Notes under the pieces: model-generated
Told to the model about the DNA's origin: nothing
What the model saw: the letters and a program-made list of their open reading frames with translations, nothing else
The model's database searches: none
NCBI RefSeq assembly: GCF_000956525.1
Contig: NZ_JYIW01000021.1
Location: forward strand, 62,001-126,000
Source: Microbacterium oxydans
GTDB taxonomy: Bacteria; Actinomycetota; Actinomycetes; Actinomycetales; Microbacteriaceae
Direction of reading: 5' to 3'
DNA length: 64,000 nt
Position numbers and translations under genes: made by a program
Shown: positions 61,142 to 64,000 of the stretch, one piece after another
Numbering within the stretch: position 1 is the first letter of the stretch
How the letters are laid out: the number at the start of each line of letters is the position of its first letter

Positions 61142-61170
61142 TTTACAACGTTGGAGGTAAACGTTGTAAA
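61142..61170. promoter_or_regulatory. Double LacI-type operator before the binding-protein gene
   Basis: TTTACAACGTT (61142-61152) and its exact reverse complement AACGTTGTAAA (61160-61170) flank 7 bases. Each arm carries a CG-centred half of the ACAACGTTGT motif that also occurs near the LacI gene and the BNR glycosidase. The likely repressor is the LacI protein encoded at 61220-62257. Confidence 0.75.
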
Positions 61171-61219
61171 TGGATGATCGCGCCTCATCGGGCCGGTGTC
61201 AAGAGGGCGCGACTCCGGG

Positions 61220-62257
61220 TCAGCGCCTGGGCACCGTCGACTCGCGCTCGACGAGCGAGAATCCGGTGAAGATCTCCCGTGGCGGGCCATCGTCGGTTCC
61301 CCGGATCCGAGCGACGAGGAGCTCGACCGCAGTCCTGGCGATCTCGGATCGTCCTGGGGCGATGGTCGAGAGCGCAGGCAGGCTGTAGCGGGTCTCGTCG
61401 AGGTCATCGAAGCCGATCACCGCGACGTCATCCGGCACATGCACGCCTCGCTCCAGCAGCACACGAAGCGCACCGAGAGCCAGCGAGTCGTTGAAGGCGA
61501 CGACGCCGTCGAACTCGACCCCGGCATCGAGCACCGCGCGCATCGCGTCGGCGCCGTCTGCGCGGTGCCAGAGGTCGACCGGCACCACGAGTGCGTCGTC
61601 GAGCGCGACGCCGGCCTTCGCCAGGGCATCCGCATAGCCGCGCAGCCGCAGCCCGGGGGATCCGACCTCCTCGTCGGGGTGCGACCCGAGGGCGAGGATG
61701 CGTCGACGGCCGATTCCGAGCAGGTGGGCGGTTGCTGCTTCCGCGCCCTCGGTGTTGCGCATCGTGACGTGATCGCGCGAGGAGTCGAAGATGCGCTCGC
61801 CGAGCAGCACCATCGGCACGGGGACGCGCTCGAGCAGCGCCGCATCACCCGGTTCGAGCGTGAGGACGGAGTGCAGGATGCCGTCGAGTCCGCGAAGGTG
61901 CGCATCGCGCAGCGCGGCGAGCTCGCTCTCGCGATCGAGGTCGAACTGCTCGATGAGCACCGAGAAGCCGAGCTCACGCGCTGCCCGCATCACGTCGTCG
62001 GCGAGTTCGGCGAAGTAGGGGTTGCGCAGATCGGGGACGATCAGTCCGATCATGTCCGTGCGTCCGGAGCGCAGGCTTCGCGCGGCTCGGTTCGGCTTGT
62101 ACTGCAGCAGCTCGATCGCCGCCTCGACCCGCCCGCGTGTCTCAGGACGGATGTGCTGATAGCCGTTGATGACGTTCGAGACCGTCTTGATCGACACGCC
62201 CGCCGCCCGAGCGACGTCGTGCAGAGTCGCCGTCGCCTCTGCCCCTGCTGGTTTCAT
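61220..62257 (-). CDS. LacI family transcriptional regulator
   Basis: A 345-residue repressor: N-terminal HTH (~11-55) with TLHDVARAAGVSIKTVSNVI and RSGRTDMIGLIVPDLRNPYF as hinge and start of the ligand domain, which ends near 340. It should bind a sugar and release DNA. The ATG at 62257 has no strong ribosome site; an in-frame GTG at 62266 is an alternative. The ACAACGTT sequence at 62268-62279 is immediately upstream, suggesting autoregulation. It lies between the transporter genes and the BNR glycosidase gene and probably controls both. Confidence 0.92.
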   Translation of the reverse strand: MKPAGAEATATLHDVARAAGVSIKTVSNVINGYQHIRPETRGRVEAAIELLQYKPNRAARSLRSGRTDMIGLIVPDLRNPYFAELADDVMRAARELGFSVLIEQFDLDRESELAALRDAHLRGLDGILHSVLTLEPGDAALLERVPVPMVLLGERIFDSSRDHVTMRNTEGAEAATAHLLGIGRRRILALGSHPDEEVGSPGLRLRGYADALAKAGVALDDALVVPVDLWHRADGADAMRAVLDAGVEFDGVVAFNDSLALGALRVLLERGVHVPDDVAVIGFDDLDETRYSLPALSTIAPGRSEIARTAVELLVARIRGTDDGPPREIFTGFSLVERESTVPRR

Positions 62258-62267
62258 TCTGGGCACT

Positions 62268-62279
62268 CTACAACGTTTC
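62268..62279. promoter_or_regulatory. LacI-type operator before lacI gene
   Basis: CTACAACGTTTC at 62268-62279 shares ACAACGTT with the other two operator sites and lies 11 bases upstream of the LacI start, a position suited to autorepression. Confidence 0.65.
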
Positions 62280-62360
62280 CCCTGCGGCCCAGGGAGACGA
62301 GCGGATCCCGAACCGGATGCTTGACGCCGGAGCGACGGCACCATACTGTTGCCGCGGGTC

Positions 62361-62376
62361 TCTACAACGTTGCAGA
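62361..62376. promoter_or_regulatory. LacI-type operator before BNR glycosidase gene
   Basis: TCTACAACGTTGCAGA is a CG-centred palindrome with one mismatched pair, 104 bases upstream of the glycosidase start. It is the best full palindrome of the three sites and gives the consensus TCTACAACGTTGTAGA. Confidence 0.75.
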
Positions 62377-62479
62377 ACCCGCAATGTCGAGGCTTGCATC
62401 ACCAGACAGAGTGCAAGGGCACGCGCTACGTGGGCGCGCGCACGCTCTCGCCCCCCGGAGAACTGAGGAGCAGGAGAAC

Positions 62480-64000
62480 ATGCAAGATTCCCAACCACCG
62501 CGCGGCCGTACGGCCAGGAGAGTCGCAGCCGCCCTGGCAGGCCTCGCCCTGATCGCAGGCGCCGTCATCGCCCCGAGCGCAGCATCCGCCGTGACCACCG
62601 GCAACGGCGCACTCGTGTATTCGCCAGCCGCCGGATCGTCGTTCAATCCCGAGGGCGGTGCCCCAGCCGGCACCACCTACGCCAAGATCATCGTGCTGAA
62701 GAACAACGGATCGAACAACGGCACCCAGCTCGTGACCTTCGATCAGCTGGTGCTGCAGAACGGGGTGCAGGTCTACCCGATCTACCGCAGCACCAACGAC
62801 GGAGCATCGTGGACCAAGGTCGCCGACGTCAACCCGAGCGCGACCTTCCCGACATTCACGCGCACCGCGCAGCCGTTCCTGTACGAAGTGACGCAGACCA
62901 CCGGCAATCTCGCAGCGGGAACCATCCTCCTCACCGGCATGATCATGCCGGAGGACCGGTCGAGCAGCAGGCTCGTGGTCTACAAGAGCACTGACCGGGG
63001 ATCGACCTGGAGCTTCCTGAGCACCATCGATTCCGGTGGCCCTGCCGTCTACGACCCCTCGCCGTCATCCACGACCACCACGGTGTGGGAGCCGTCGCTC
63101 GCCATCGACGCCAACGGCGGTCTCGTCGCGTACTACTCCGACGAACGGCAGAAGGCGAACGGGGTGCTGCAGGCGGTCTCGTATCGGCGGTCGACGGACG
63201 GCGGGCAGACCTGGGGTTCGCTGGTGAACGTCTCGGCGCCCACCAATCAGAGCGACAGGCCGGGCATGATCACGGTCGCCAAGCTCCCGGACGGTCGGTA
63301 CATCGCCACCTTCGAGGTCGTGAACCGGCCGAGCCAGACGCAGAACACCGCTCCGGTCTACTTCAAGATCTCGAACGACGGACTCAACTGGGGCACGACC
63401 ACCAGCATCGGCACGCCGATCCAACTCGCGGACGGTCGCGGGATCGGATCCTCGCCGTTCGTGAAGTGGGTGCCGTCCGGCGGCCCGAAGGGCGCGTTGA
63501 TCGTCGCCTCGAAGTGGTCGTTGACTCCATCCGGAGCCATCGACGGCGGCCAGAACTTCTTCGTCAACTACAACCTCGGCGCCGGTCCCTGGGAGCGACT
63601 GCCGATGGCCGTGACGTATGACGCGACCGACACGCAGGGCGGGAACTTCAGCGGGTTCGCGCAGGGCATCGACGTCGGTGCAGACGGGCGCACGCTCTAT
63701 CAGGCGACGAACGTCGAGAACACCGTGACCGGCCTCAACGATGTGCGCGTCGGCTCCATCCCCCTCGACGCGCAGCAGTACGAGGCCGAGAAGGCGACGC
63801 TCAACGATGCAGCGGTCGTCACGCATCCGCAGGCCAGCAACGGACAGAAGATCGGGAACATCAACAACGCCGGAAGCTTCGTGCAGTTCACGGTGCGGGT
63901 CCCCGCGGCAGGCACCTACACGCTGAATGCGCGATACGACAACGGGTTCGGTTCTGCGGCGACCCACAACGTGAGCGTCAACGGCGGCACGGCATCCTCC
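62480..64000 (+). CDS. Secreted BNR-repeat glycosidase with carbohydrate-binding module (3' partial)
   Basis: About 507 residues are visible; the gene runs off the right edge. A signal peptide (RGRTARRVAAALAGLALI, cleavage near ASA at ~36) exports it. Asp-box repeats recur: STNDGASW, STDRGSTW, STDGGQTW and SNDGLNW, marking a six-bladed propeller of the sialidase/GH33-GH93 type. EPSLAIDANGGLVAYYSDER resembles GH93-like and related enzymes, so exo-arabinanase or sialidase cannot be chosen. From ~430 a CBM6/35-like module begins (YEAEKATLNDAAV, FVQFTVRVPAAGTYTLNARY). GGAGCAGGAG lies before the ATG at 62480. It is preceded by the LacI-type operator at 62361-62376. Confidence 0.85.
   Translation, partial: MQDSQPPRGRTARRVAAALAGLALIAGAVIAPSAASAVTTGNGALVYSPAAGSSFNPEGGAPAGTTYAKIIVLKNNGSNNGTQLVTFDQLVLQNGVQVYPIYRSTNDGASWTKVADVNPSATFPTFTRTAQPFLYEVTQTTGNLAAGTILLTGMIMPEDRSSSRLVVYKSTDRGSTWSFLSTIDSGGPAVYDPSPSSTTTTVWEPSLAIDANGGLVAYYSDERQKANGVLQAVSYRRSTDGGQTWGSLVNVSAPTNQSDRPGMITVAKLPDGRYIATFEVVNRPSQTQNTAPVYFKISNDGLNWGTTTSIGTPIQLADGRGIGSSPFVKWVPSGGPKGALIVASKWSLTPSGAIDGGQNFFVNYNLGAGPWERLPMAVTYDATDTQGGNFSGFAQGIDVGADGRTLYQATNVENTVTGLNDVRVGSIPLDAQQYEAEKATLNDAAVVTHPQASNGQKIGNINNAGSFVQFTVRVPAAGTYTLNARYDNGFGSAATHNVSVNGGTASS

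Noticed and set aside
1..64000. CRISPR arrays, rRNA genes and additional tRNAs
   Set aside because: No regularly spaced repeat array, no rRNA-like sequence and only one cloverleaf were found by eye.

Overview
The window looks like a chromosomal segment from a high-GC actinobacterium, most likely Microbacterium or a close Microbacteriaceae relative. The evidence is the GC-rich coding, the conserved origin-proximal actinobacterial gene order (cyclophilin, rhomboid, crgA, class E sortase, trpG/pabA, pknB, pknA, pbpA, rodA, pstP, fhaB, fhaA), a class E sortase together with a LAxTG-type sorting signal, and PASTA-domain kinases.

Layout. 0-4 kb: the 3' part of a wall-anchored GH92 alpha-mannosidase, followed by strong hairpins. 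4.2-9 kb: single housekeeping genes (M24 peptidase, DUF1801-like protein, YtcJ-type amidohydrolase, Nudix hydrolase, YbaK-type deacylase, small membrane protein). 9.2-21.7 kb: the cell-division and cell-wall signalling block. Seven genes from fhaA to pknB run leftward with four consecutive 4-base overlaps, and a cluster of DnaA-box-like sequences lies between the rhomboid gene and crgA. 21.8 kb: tRNA-Leu(CAG). 21.9-26.4 kb: a decayed, less GC-rich insertion beside the tRNA. It holds an open reading frame that joins the front of a tyrosine recombinase to the back of an SF1 helicase, a frameshifted and truncated TnpB gene, a phage-like Cys-rich ORF, two lipoproteins and a small secreted protein.

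26.5-48.8 kb: a large catabolic region. It encodes a zinc/PLP D-serine dehydratase-like enzyme, an M20 deacylase, an M55 D-aminopeptidase, a PucR regulator, a complete oligopeptide ABC importer (including a permease-ATPase fusion), an S9 peptidase fused to a serine beta-lactamase-like (S12) domain, a GNAT acyltransferase next to an enolase-family N-acylamino acid racemase, GMC and aldehyde dehydrogenases, a second S12 hydrolase, an agmatinase-like ureohydrolase, a C45 acyltransferase/amidase and an ArsR regulator. I infer that it imports peptides or amides containing D-residues, hydrolyses them, and converts D-amino acids to L-amino acids by N-acylation, racemisation and deacylation. This is the most interesting system in the window.

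48.9-54.9 kb: a branched-chain 2-oxoacid dehydrogenase operon (E1 alpha, E1 beta, E2, acyl-CoA dehydrogenase, SDR) diverging from an Lrp-type regulator, probably valine/isoleucine/leucine breakdown. 55.2-56.6 kb: a lipoprotein, a small membrane protein and an isochorismatase-like hydrolase. 56.6-64 kb: a sugar-scavenging locus with a clan GH-A glycosidase, two permeases, a binding protein, a LacI regulator and a secreted BNR-repeat glycosidase that runs off the right edge. Copies of an ACAACGTTGT-like operator precede the transporter, the regulator and the BNR glycosidase, which ties the locus into one LacI regulon.

All functions are read from motifs, family resemblance and context; no database search or computation was run.
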